From: Gammaproteobacteria bacterium
Lineage (GTDB): Bacteria > Pseudomonadota > Gammaproteobacteria > Steroidobacterales > Steroidobacteraceae
Direction: 5' to 3'
Length of the DNA: 64,000 nucleotides
NCBI GenBank assembly: GCA_003137095.1
Contig: PLET01000065.1
Location: 89,616 to 153,615, forward strand
Shown one piece after another: positions 56,548-64,000 of the stretch; position 1 is the first letter of the stretch, and the number at the start of each line of letters is the position of its first letter. The position numbers and the translations under genes are program-made. The notes under the pieces are model-generated. The model was not told the DNA's origin, ran no database searches, and saw only the letters and a program-made list of their open reading frames with translations.

Positions 56548-57164
56548 GCGCCGCCCAATGCGTCGCGCAGGGCGAGAAGCGCCCGGCCCCGGTGGCTCAG
56601 GCGGTTTTTCTCCGTGATGTCGAGTTCTGCGGCCGTCCGGCCCAGGTCGGGAAGCCAGAAATACGGGTCATAGCCGAAGCCGGCCGCGCCGCGCGGCGCA
56701 TCGAGGAGCAGCCCCTCCCATGCGGCCACGGCGGTGAGCGGGGCGGGGTCGGCCGGGCCACGCACGAAAGCCAGGGCGCATCGATAGCGCGCGGTGCGCA
56801 CCGCAAGCGGCCTGCGCCCGAGTTCGGCCATCAGCTTGGCGTTGTTGGCGGCGTCATCCGCGGCCGGCCCCGCATAACGCGCGGAGTAGATCCCGGGCGC
56901 GCCTCCGAGCGCGTCCACTTCGAGGCCCGAATCATCGCCGATCGCCGCCATCCCGGTGATTGCGGCGGCATGGCGCGCCTTCAGGAGCGCATTTTCCGCG
57001 AAGGTGGCGCCGGTCTCGGCAACCGGCGCCACCTTCAAGTCGGCCTGGCTGGCGATGCGGAACGGCAATCCGGCGAGCAGCTCCCGAAATTCGCGCAGCT
57101 TGCCCGCATTGCCGGTGGCGACCACCAGCAGTTCATTGGGCGCGGGCGTCGAGCTGTGCGGCAT
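56544..57164 (-). CDS. rdgB: XTP/dITP diphosphatase (RdgB/HAM1)
   Basis: [63 protein letters not shown]. Confidence 0.95.
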   Translation of the reverse strand: MPHSSTPAPNELLVVATGNAGKLREFRELLAGLPFRIASQADLKVAPVAETGATFAENALLKARHAAAITGMAAIGDDSGLEVDALGGAPGIYSARYAGPAADDAANNAKLMAELGRRPLAVRTARYRCALAFVRGPADPAPLTAVAAWEGLLLDAPRGAAGFGYDPYFWLPDLGRTAAELDITEKNRLSHRGRALLALRDALGGA

Positions 57165-57858
57165 GCAGTCGGGCGATGCCTTGGGTGGCGAGATCCAGCA
57201 GCTGATCGAGTTCATGGCGGCGGAACGCGTGTCCCTCCGCAGTGCCCTGCACCTCGATGAATCCGCCGCCGCTGTTCATCACCACGTTCATGTCGGTCTC
57301 GGCGTTGGAATCCTCGGCATAATCGAGATCGAGCACCGCCGTGCCGCGATAGATGCCCACCGAAACGGCCGCGACCTGCCCGTGCAGCGGGTTCTGTGCG
57401 ATGCTGCGCCGGCGCAACAGCACGTCGACCGCATCGGCCAGGGCCACGAATCCGCCCGTGATGGCCGCCGTGCGTGTGCCGCCATCGGCCTGCAGCACGT
57501 CGCAATCGATGGTGACGGTGCGTTCGCCCAACGCCTTCAAGTCGACGACGGCACGCAGCGATCGGCCGATCAGACGCTGGATCTCCTGCGTACGGCCGGA
57601 CTGCTTGCCGCGTGCGGCCTCGCGTGCGGATCGGGTGTGCGTGGCCCGTGGCAGCATGCCGTACTCGGCGGTAACCCAGCCCTGCCCCTGGCCGCGCAGG
57701 AACGGCGGAACGCCATCCTCGACGCTGGCCGTGCACAGCACGCGGGTATCGCCAAAACCGACCAGGACGGAACCCTCGGCGTGCCGGGTGTAGGCGCGGG
57801 CGAAGCTCAATTTTCGCAGTTCGTCGGGCGCCCGTCCGCTCGGCCTCGGGGCGTTCAC
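57133..57858 (-). CDS. rph: Ribonuclease PH
   Basis: [77 protein letters not shown]. Confidence 0.97.
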   Translation of the reverse strand: MNAPRPSGRAPDELRKLSFARAYTRHAEGSVLVGFGDTRVLCTASVEDGVPPFLRGQGQGWVTAEYGMLPRATHTRSAREAARGKQSGRTQEIQRLIGRSLRAVVDLKALGERTVTIDCDVLQADGGTRTAAITGGFVALADAVDVLLRRRSIAQNPLHGQVAAVSVGIYRGTAVLDLDYAEDSNAETDMNVVMNSGGGFIEVQGTAEGHAFRRHELDQLLDLATQGIARLHAAQLDARAQ

Positions 57859-58643
57859 AGCGCCTGCCAGCGCAGCACGGCGGCGCTCGTGTTGTCGCTG
57901 TACGGCGCGGAGGCCTGCACCGCCTCGGCGCCGAGTTCCGCCAGCGATTCACGCAGCGCTTTGGGAGACGGCAATGCCAGCCTTGCAAAGTCCTGATCCT
58001 TGAGATTCGACCACAGGCCGTCCGTGCACAGCAGCAGCACATCGCCGGATTTCAGGCGCCGCCTCGAGGAGAGGCTCATTTCGGGAAGCGCCGCATCCCC
58101 GCCGAGGCAGCACTCGACGTAGTTGCGCATCGGGTGGCCTTGGACCTCGGCCTCCGTGATCAGCCCCTCGCGCAGCAGCACCTCGACGTGGCTGTGATCG
58201 CGCGTACGCTCGATCACCTGCGATTGGCGCAGCTGATAGACGCGGCTGTCGCCGACATGCGCCCAATACGCCGCCGAATCCTGCACCAGACACACGGCGC
58301 ACGTGGCGCGCGGCCGTGCCTCGACGCCGCGCCCCGCACCGAGCTTCACCACCTCGTCATGTGCCCGACCCAGAGACAGATGCAGAAATCCGAGCGGATC
58401 GAAAATCGGATGCGGCGCCTGCCAGAACGCCTCGAGCAAGGTGGCCAGTGCCGTCTCTGCCGCGCGCGCGCCCTCGGCGTGGCCACCCATGCCGTCGATC
58501 ACGGCCATGAGAACCGCCGATTCGTCGGCGGCGATCGCGACCCGGTCCTGATTTTCCTCGCGGTGGCCGATCAAGCTGACATCCGCGGTCTCGATCTGCA
58601 ATGAATGCTCCCGGCGTTCTGTTAAAATTCTTCGGATCGTCAT
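57855..58643 (-). CDS. PP2C-family protein serine/threonine phosphatase
   Basis: [59 protein letters not shown]. Start uncertain. Confidence 0.93.
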   Translation of the reverse strand: MTIRRILTERREHSLQIETADVSLIGHREENQDRVAIAADESAVLMAVIDGMGGHAEGARAAETALATLLEAFWQAPHPIFDPLGFLHLSLGRAHDEVVKLGAGRGVEARPRATCAVCLVQDSAAYWAHVGDSRVYQLRQSQVIERTRDHSHVEVLLREGLITEAEVQGHPMRNYVECCLGGDAALPEMSLSSRRRLKSGDVLLLCTDGLWSNLKDQDFARLALPSPKALRESLAELGAEAVQASAPYSDNTSAAVLRWQAL

Positions 58644-58694
58644 CCGTGTTCATCTTTGAAGGCCGATTATGGCCGATTTTCGGCTCAAACCCCT

Positions 58695-59558
58695 ATGATT
58701 CGCAGCATGACAGGCTTCGCCCGCCGCGAGCGGCAACTTCCCTGGGGACTGCTCACGTGGGAACTGAAAACCGTCAACCACCGCTTTCTCGAGATCGGCT
58801 GCCGTCTGCCGGAGGAATTCCGGGCGGCGGAGGCCGGGTTCCGCCAATCGGTCGCCGCCTCCGTGCGCCGCGGCAAGGTGGAATGCTCGCTGAATGTTCG
58901 GCCGGCGACGGCCGGTGCGTCGCTGGAGGTGGATGCGAATCTGCTCGCCGCACTCACGCAGCGCGCCCAGCAGATCGCCACGCAGGCCGGCGTCGCGGCG
59001 CGCATCGACGTCGTCGACCTGCTGCGCTGGCCCGGCGTGCTGCGCGACGGCACGCGCGATGCGGCTCCCATGATTGACGCGGCGAACAAGCTGCTGGAGG
59101 AGGCGCTCGCCGATCTCGAGCGTTCACGCGACAGCGAGGGTGCGCGGCTGCGCGACGCGCTGGAGCTGCGCTGCAAGGGGCTCATCGAATTCGCGGCGCG
59201 GGTTGCCGAGCGGCTGCCGGAGGTGCGTGCCCGCGTGCGCGTCAAGTTGCTCGAACGCATCTCGCAATTGGTGAGCGACGTGGACCACGAACGTCTCGAA
59301 CAGGAGCTTGCCATCCTGGCGCAGCGCCTCGATGTGGACGAGGAAATCGAAAGGTTGCGCGGCCACGTCAGCGAGGTGCGCAATACCTTCGACGGCCCCG
59401 ACCCGGCAGGCCGGCGGCTCGATTTTCTGATGCAGGAGCTCAATCGCGAGGCGAACACGCTGTCGTCGAAATCCCAGGACATCGAAACCACCCGCGCCGC
59501 GGTCGACATGAAGGTACTGATCGAGCAGATGCGCGAACAAGTGCAGAACATCGAGTAG
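58695..59558 (+). CDS. yicC: YicC family protein
   Basis: MIRSMTGFARRERQLPWGLLTWELKTVNHRFLEIGCRLPEEFR ... LDFLMQELNREANTLSSKSQDIETTRAAVDMKVLIEQMREQVQNIE. Confidence 0.97.
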   Translation: MIRSMTGFARRERQLPWGLLTWELKTVNHRFLEIGCRLPEEFRAAEAGFRQSVAASVRRGKVECSLNVRPATAGASLEVDANLLAALTQRAQQIATQAGVAARIDVVDLLRWPGVLRDGTRDAAPMIDAANKLLEEALADLERSRDSEGARLRDALELRCKGLIEFAARVAERLPEVRARVRVKLLERISQLVSDVDHERLEQELAILAQRLDVDEEIERLRGHVSEVRNTFDGPDPAGRRLDFLMQELNREANTLSSKSQDIETTRAAVDMKVLIEQMREQVQNIE

Positions 59559-60187
59559 TGGCCGCGCAAAGCGAGCGCGGGCGTTTGTTCGTCATTGCCG
59601 CGCCGTCGGGCGCCGGCAAGACCAGCCTAGTCAAGGCCCTGATGGAGCGCGAGCCGCAGCTGCGCTTCTCGGTCTCCTACACCACCCGCACACCGCGGGC
59701 GACCGAGCTCGACGGCGCCGACTATCATTTCGTGGATGAGCAGCACTTCCGGCGCATGATCGACGCCGGCGAATTCCTCGAGCATGCCCGCGTGTTCGAC
59801 AACAGTTATGGCACCGGCCTCGCCGCGGTTCGCGGGGCCTTGGCCCGAGGCGAGCAGCTGCTGCTGGAAATCGACTGGCAGGGGGCCGCGCAGGTGCGGC
59901 GGCGACTGCCCGAATCACACGGCATTTTCATCCTGCCGCCGTCGCGGCGTTCTCTCGAGGACCGCCTGCGGCTGCGCAGCACGGACTCGGATGCGGTGAT
60001 CGCGCGTCGGCTGCGCGATTCGGTGGGCGATATGGCGCATTGGCCGGAATTCGAGTATGTGGTCATCAATGAGAATTTCGAGCAGGCGGTGGCGGATCTG
60101 CAGGCCATTGTCCACGGGCGGGGCGACGCGCTGCGCGCGGAGCGGCCTGCGGTTGCGCGCCTCGCGGCCGATCTGCTGCGCCCGTAG
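59558..60187 (+). CDS. gmk: Guanylate kinase
   Basis: GRLFVIAAPSGAGKTSLVKAL, LRFSVSYTTRTPRATELDGADYHFVDEQHFRRMIDAGEFLEHA. GTG start overlaps the yicC stop. Confidence 0.97.
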   Translation: MAAQSERGRLFVIAAPSGAGKTSLVKALMEREPQLRFSVSYTTRTPRATELDGADYHFVDEQHFRRMIDAGEFLEHARVFDNSYGTGLAAVRGALARGEQLLLEIDWQGAAQVRRRLPESHGIFILPPSRRSLEDRLRLRSTDSDAVIARRLRDSVGDMAHWPEFEYVVINENFEQAVADLQAIVHGRGDALRAERPAVARLAADLLRP

Positions 60188-60228
60188 CACCGCCGCCTGC
60201 CAACCGATGTCCCGGTGCGCGGCAGTCT

Positions 60229-61623
60229 TCAATACTGTGCGTGCAAGCGCACGGCGACCACCCATACCGGACCGCGATCGGTGTTGTAGCCGGGATTCTC
60301 GACGTGTTGCAGGTCCAAACTGAGATGAATCCCTGAGCGGACGGCGAGGCGGTAATAGGTCTCCAAGATTTGCTCGGCTGCCGGATGCGGCAGACGGCCG
60401 TCACCGATCAGCACCCCGAGGCCCCCGGCGGCCAGGTACCGCTCGCGCACGGCGGAGATCCCGTTGTCGATGGCGACGATGCCGATAGTGTCGTCGTGCC
60501 GATGCCACCGCGTACCCTGAATCGCCGCGCCCACCTCGACCGAGCGGTCGATATCCGTGAACTCGTACACCTCGACGTTGCCCGCGGCCTTGCCGAGGCG
60601 TGCAAAGACGCCGAGATCGGCGCTGATGGTCTGTTCGACATCAAGACTCGCCCCCGGTCGACCGCGGTATTGTCGGACGTCCGCGGCATTCGGCACGGTG
60701 CCGGTCAGCGAAGCCAGCTGAAGGGCCTGGTCGAGCAGCCCCATGCGGCCGCGGCTGTCGAACAGGGTCAGCCGCAGGCTGCCCGTCTGACCGAAAAGCC
60801 CGTAGCGCCGCTCGAGTTCGCCGTCGTACTGGAATTCGTGAAAGCCGGGGTCCAGATGGGTGCTGTTCGGAATATTGGACAGATCGAAGATGCCCGCGCG
60901 CAGCGTCCACGGCCCGAGATAGCGCTCGACGCACGCGCCGAGCGTGTACCCCCAGGCGTCCGCGGCGTAATCGTAGACGCCGGCATCCACCGCCGCCCAA
61001 TTGAAGAAATCAGCCCGCGGGTCATGCGCATACCGGTTCGCGTCGAACACGTCGGTTACGCCGAATTTGCCGAGCGTCAGCACCCAGCGATCCTGGCTGC
61101 GCGAGCCGCGGAGTTGATCCGCATCCGCCTCCACGACTTCCCGCTCGTCCCCCGTATTGAAGGTCTGACGTATGAAGGCCCGCGGCAAACGCAGATAGGG
61201 CTGATTCTTGCCGACCTTATAAGCCTCGCCGCTCGTGAATCCCGCCACCCCGAGGGTGTCGTCGAGCCCGAAGCCCTGGTCGATTTCCGGCGTGATCCAG
61301 CCTTCGGCCCCGGGCCAGAGGCGTGCACCGACGTACAGGGTGGCATCCGCCGTCTCGCGGCCGCTGCTCGGCGACAAGCTGTTGGGTCCGCTGTAGGGTG
61401 CCGGGAAGGCGTCGGTCTCCTGTTCGACGTAGGTTGCCTGGGCGTGAACCGCCCAGCGCTCCTCGGGAATCGGTTGCCCGTCCGGGCCCGCCGACTCGTC
61501 CGCCCGCGCGGCAGACGACTGAAAGCCTGCCAGCCAGATGAGGGTCAACGTCGCACCCACGGAGAGCCGCGAATCGCGCCGCGCGTGTCGCGCGTGGAGC
61601 TGATCGAGATTGTTCAGCGGCAC
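60229..61623 (-). CDS. OprB-family carbohydrate-selective porin-like protein
   Basis: Signal peptide; RWAVHAQATYVEQETDAFPAPYSGPNSLSP..., LFDSRGRMGLLDQALQLA, C-terminal VWVVAVRLHAQY beta-barrel end. GTG start chosen just after the HD gene stop. Confidence 0.78.
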   Translation of the reverse strand: MPLNNLDQLHARHARRDSRLSVGATLTLIWLAGFQSSAARADESAGPDGQPIPEERWAVHAQATYVEQETDAFPAPYSGPNSLSPSSGRETADATLYVGARLWPGAEGWITPEIDQGFGLDDTLGVAGFTSGEAYKVGKNQPYLRLPRAFIRQTFNTGDEREVVEADADQLRGSRSQDRWVLTLGKFGVTDVFDANRYAHDPRADFFNWAAVDAGVYDYAADAWGYTLGACVERYLGPWTLRAGIFDLSNIPNSTHLDPGFHEFQYDGELERRYGLFGQTGSLRLTLFDSRGRMGLLDQALQLASLTGTVPNAADVRQYRGRPGASLDVEQTISADLGVFARLGKAAGNVEVYEFTDIDRSVEVGAAIQGTRWHRHDDTIGIVAIDNGISAVRERYLAAGGLGVLIGDGRLPHPAAEQILETYYRLAVRSGIHLSLDLQHVENPGYNTDRGPVWVVAVRLHAQY

Positions 61624-61651
61624 TTGCAGCGGGAGATCCGACGAGACGTGT

Positions 61652-62206
61652 TCAGGTGCCGCGCAGAATGCCCAACGACTCGATGAGCACGCGATGATCG
61701 GCAAGGCTCGCCGTCAGAAGTCCGGCGATCTTGCCCTGATCGTCCCAATGCCGCAGCCGCACGGCCTCGCGGAAGTGGCGCTCGGCCTCGAATGCGCGCA
61801 CTTCCGGCAGCGACATCGGACCGCCCTGCAACTTCAGGGTGATTGCGGAGGCCGGGCTCAACATCGCGGCATAACCCGGGTCGGTTGCACACAGATAGCG
61901 TTTGGCCGGCACGTGCAGGCGCACGGGTTCGCTGACCTCCGGCGCGAAGCGCTGCGCCAGCCAGCGGCTGCCGGTGATTTCATGCCGCGCGTCCCGGGTC
62001 CATTCGGCGATGTCGTTCGGCGCAGCCTGCAGCAGGTGGCCGATGTCGTGCAGCAGCGCGGCGGCCACCAGTCCCGGAGGCGCGCCCTCGAGCGCCGCGA
62101 AGTGCGCCGCCTGTAGACAATGTTCCGTGGTCGACACCACCTCGCCGTAATAGGCACTGTCGCCGGCTTCGCGGAATAGGGCGAACAACTCGTCGGCGAC
62201 GCTCAT
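61652..62206 (-). CDS. PhnZ-like HD-domain protein (predicted mixed-valent diiron oxygenase; phosphonate-degradation-associated HD family)
   Basis: [41 protein letters not shown]...AALLHDIGHLL...RHEITGSRWLA...VRLHVPAKRYL...RHWDDQGK. Y19-xx-E22, H29, H53-D54, H75, H98-xxx-K102 and D155 match the PhnZ active-site layout. Confidence 0.82.
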   Translation of the reverse strand: MSVADELFALFREAGDSAYYGEVVSTTEHCLQAAHFAALEGAPPGLVAAALLHDIGHLLQAAPNDIAEWTRDARHEITGSRWLAQRFAPEVSEPVRLHVPAKRYLCATDPGYAAMLSPASAITLKLQGGPMSLPEVRAFEAERHFREAVRLRHWDDQGKIAGLLTASLADHRVLIESLGILRGT

Positions 62207-63606
62207 GGGAGCCCTGCTTCTGCGGACAGCGGTTCCGGCGGCGGCACGAGCGCGGCCGCGGCGCGGGTGCCGAGGACATACAGCCAGCCGGCCCCGAATG
62301 CCGTCAAGGCGCTGACGGCGGCCAGTACCACGAACACACCCTGCCAGCCATAGGCCACGGACATTTTCCCGACGCTGTAGCCGCCCAAAACCGCACCCAG
62401 GTAGCCCACACCGTCGATCAGGCCTGATGACACCGCACCGGCCTGCTTGCCGCCGAAATCGAGCGCAAAGGCGCCGCCGAGATAGCTATAGGGCCCGAGC
62501 AGACAGAAGGCGATCAGACCGATGGCCGCCAGGGGCACGAGAGTGCCGGTGGTGCTCGAGTGCATGCTCATCAGCAATATGAGCGCCGCAGCCGTACAGG
62601 TGAGTCCCACGAACATGATCAATGAGCGCCCGTTCACCCCGAGGCGGTCGCTGAGCCAGCCCGACACCAGCACGGAGACGGCGCCGACGCCCGGAAAAAT
62701 CGCGCTCATGCCGGCGGCATTGCTCATGCTGTAGCCCAGATAATCGCGCAGATACATCGGTGTCCAGTCGTTGAAGGTTTCGCGGATGATGGTGCATCCG
62801 AGGGACAGGAAACAAACCAGGAGGAAGGCGCGGCTGCGCAGCAGCGGCAGCAGCAGCTCCTTCAGATTGGCCGGCCGCGACTCCGAGGCGGCGAACAGAT
62901 TGAGCGGATTCGGGATGGCCTCCGAAAAGCCTGCGCGCACGCGCGATTCCCGCAGAAACAGGTAATTCGCGACCAGCATGGTGCCGGCCACCGCCGCGGC
63001 AAGGAGGAACAACGAACGCCAGCCGTAGCCGCGCAGGATCAGCGCGCCCATCCATTCGCGCGCTGCAGCATCGCCGACCAGATAGCTGACGCTCAGAATG
63101 CCGATGATCGAGCCATACGAGGAAAAATCGAACCATCGCGACGACACCTTGACCAGACCGGCCCAGGCGACCGACTGGGTCAGCCGGTTGCCGATCCACG
63201 CCATGGTGAACAGCGGCAGGCCGACGCCCGACGCAAACAGCAGCGTGAAGGCCATGGCGCCCGCCAGTCCAATCAGGAAATTGATGCGCCCGCCCCAGAA
63301 ATCGCCGAGACCCGTCAGGAACAGTTTGCCGAGCGCGTAGGCGAGCACCCCGAGCGAGCTGATGGCGCCAATTCCCACGATCACGTCGTCGTGGGACAGG
63401 CCGCGCTTGCCCAATTCTTCCACCAACATCGGCGTCGCGACGGACAGGTCGGCGCGGCAGAAATACAGCGAGGCATAGCCCCCGAACAGGAGCAGAACCG
63501 TCACGATTTGGCGTTGGCGCAGGCCTCGGATCACGGCGTTCCTCTGTGGGATCTTCCTCAAGGGACCTCCCCTTGAAACCGGGTTGGCTCTCACAAAGGC
63601 TATCAT
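62203..63606 (-). CDS. MFS transporter, organophosphate:phosphate antiporter (OPA/GlpT-UhpC)-like
   Basis: [119 protein letters not shown]. Start ambiguous (63606, 63648 or GTG 63534). Confidence 0.85.
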   Translation of the reverse strand: MIAFVRANPVSRGGPLRKIPQRNAVIRGLRQRQIVTVLLLFGGYASLYFCRADLSVATPMLVEELGKRGLSHDDVIVGIGAISSLGVLAYALGKLFLTGLGDFWGGRINFLIGLAGAMAFTLLFASGVGLPLFTMAWIGNRLTQSVAWAGLVKVSSRWFDFSSYGSIIGILSVSYLVGDAAAREWMGALILRGYGWRSLFLLAAAVAGTMLVANYLFLRESRVRAGFSEAIPNPLNLFAASESRPANLKELLLPLLRSRAFLLVCFLSLGCTIIRETFNDWTPMYLRDYLGYSMSNAAGMSAIFPGVGAVSVLVSGWLSDRLGVNGRSLIMFVGLTCTAAALILLMSMHSSTTGTLVPLAAIGLIAFCLLGPYSYLGGAFALDFGGKQAGAVSSGLIDGVGYLGAVLGGYSVGKMSVAYGWQGVFVVLAAVSALTAFGAGWLYVLGTRAAAALVPPPEPLSAEAGLP

Positions 63607-63665
63607 CCCATTTGAGACAGGCGTATTTCTGCTATTCTTGTCCGTCAATCATTTGGAATGAATTT

Positions 63666-63944
63666 ATGGCTCGAATCACCGTCGAAGACTGTCTGCAGAA
63701 CGAACCGAATCTGTTCAACCTGGTGCTGTTGGCCGCGAAACGCGCGCGGCGCCTGGCGAACGGCGCGGAGGCCACGGTGGAGTGGGAAAACGACAAGCCC
63801 ACGGTGGTTGCTCTGCGGGAAATCGCGGCCGGCAACATCACCTTGGAAATGCTGGAAGAGCCCGAAGAGCCGCCGGCCCAGCCCGCGAACGAGCTGGACC
63901 TGCCCGCCGATTTCCGCGCCCCGCAGCTCGGGCTGGGTGACTAG
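63666..63944 (+). CDS. rpoZ: DNA-directed RNA polymerase omega subunit
   Basis: [56 protein letters not shown]. Confidence 0.95.
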   Translation: MARITVEDCLQNEPNLFNLVLLAAKRARRLANGAEATVEWENDKPTVVALREIAAGNITLEMLEEPEEPPAQPANELDLPADFRAPQLGLGD

Positions 63945-63968
63945 AACCTAACAGCTCGCAGGGGAACG

Positions 63969-64000
63969 ATGGACTATGCGTCTTCCATACTTGGTTTCCT
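63969..64000 (+). CDS. Start of a further gene, possibly spoT/relA homologue (truncated)
   Basis: ATG preceded by AGGGGAACG; only MDYASSILGF visible. spoT proposed purely from the usual rpoZ-spoT order. Confidence 0.3.
   Translation, partial: MDYASSILGF

Noticed and set aside
1-64000. tRNA, rRNA, IS, prophage, integrase or CRISPR content
   Set aside because: None recognised in the intergenic regions or ORF products; absence is by eye and a tRNAscan/ISfinder run would be needed to confirm.

Overview
The window is 64 kb of high-GC, densely coding chromosome from what looks like a gammaproteobacterium. That lineage is inferred from pilMNOPQ-aroK-aroB, rph-yicC-gmk, rpoZ and oxyR/ahpC gene order. 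I support about 58 protein-coding genes and saw no tRNA, rRNA, IS element, prophage or CRISPR array. Main blocks: (1) 1-11.6 kb, a sugar-acid/polysaccharide locus: garD, garP/gudP-like MFS, GH2 with a malectin-like tail, esterase, TonB-dependent receptor, an acyl-CoA dehydrogenase and an IclR regulator, with palindromic operator candidates. (2) 11.7-22.4 kb, stand-alone accessory and detox genes: PhzF, EAL, amidohydrolase, two VOC proteins, methyltransferase, LysE, cupin, GNAT, GST, isochorismatase and a GlxA-type AraC regulator. (3) 22.4-25.1 kb, nudix-ahpD-ahpC divergent from oxyR. (4) 25-39 kb, LCAT-like lipase, DUF4139, ybbAP/tesA, fadD, hemE, dgt, aroB, aroK. (5) 39-46.5 kb, an Ig-like lipoprotein gene and pilQPONM, preceded by a strong GEMM-I (cyclic-di-GMP-I class) riboswitch on the minus strand. 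(6) 46.6-49 kb, a PBP1A gene with an apparent 1-nt frameshift in the QGGSTITMQ motif. (7) 49-58.6 kb, Deg-like protease, cytochrome c/PQQ quinoprotein, gltA, rpmE with a repeat tail, hemW, rdgB, rph and PP2C. (8) 58.7-64 kb, yicC-gmk, then rpoZ, with an opposite-strand three-gene cassette between gmk and rpoZ: OPA-type MFS, PhnZ-like HD oxygenase and OprB porin. The best candidates for something undescribed are the PhnZ-like cassette without a PhnY/TmpA-type partner in the window, and c-di-GMP riboswitch control of a long pilM-to-hemE gene run. All calls come from reading the sequence and translated ORFs; no database searches were run.
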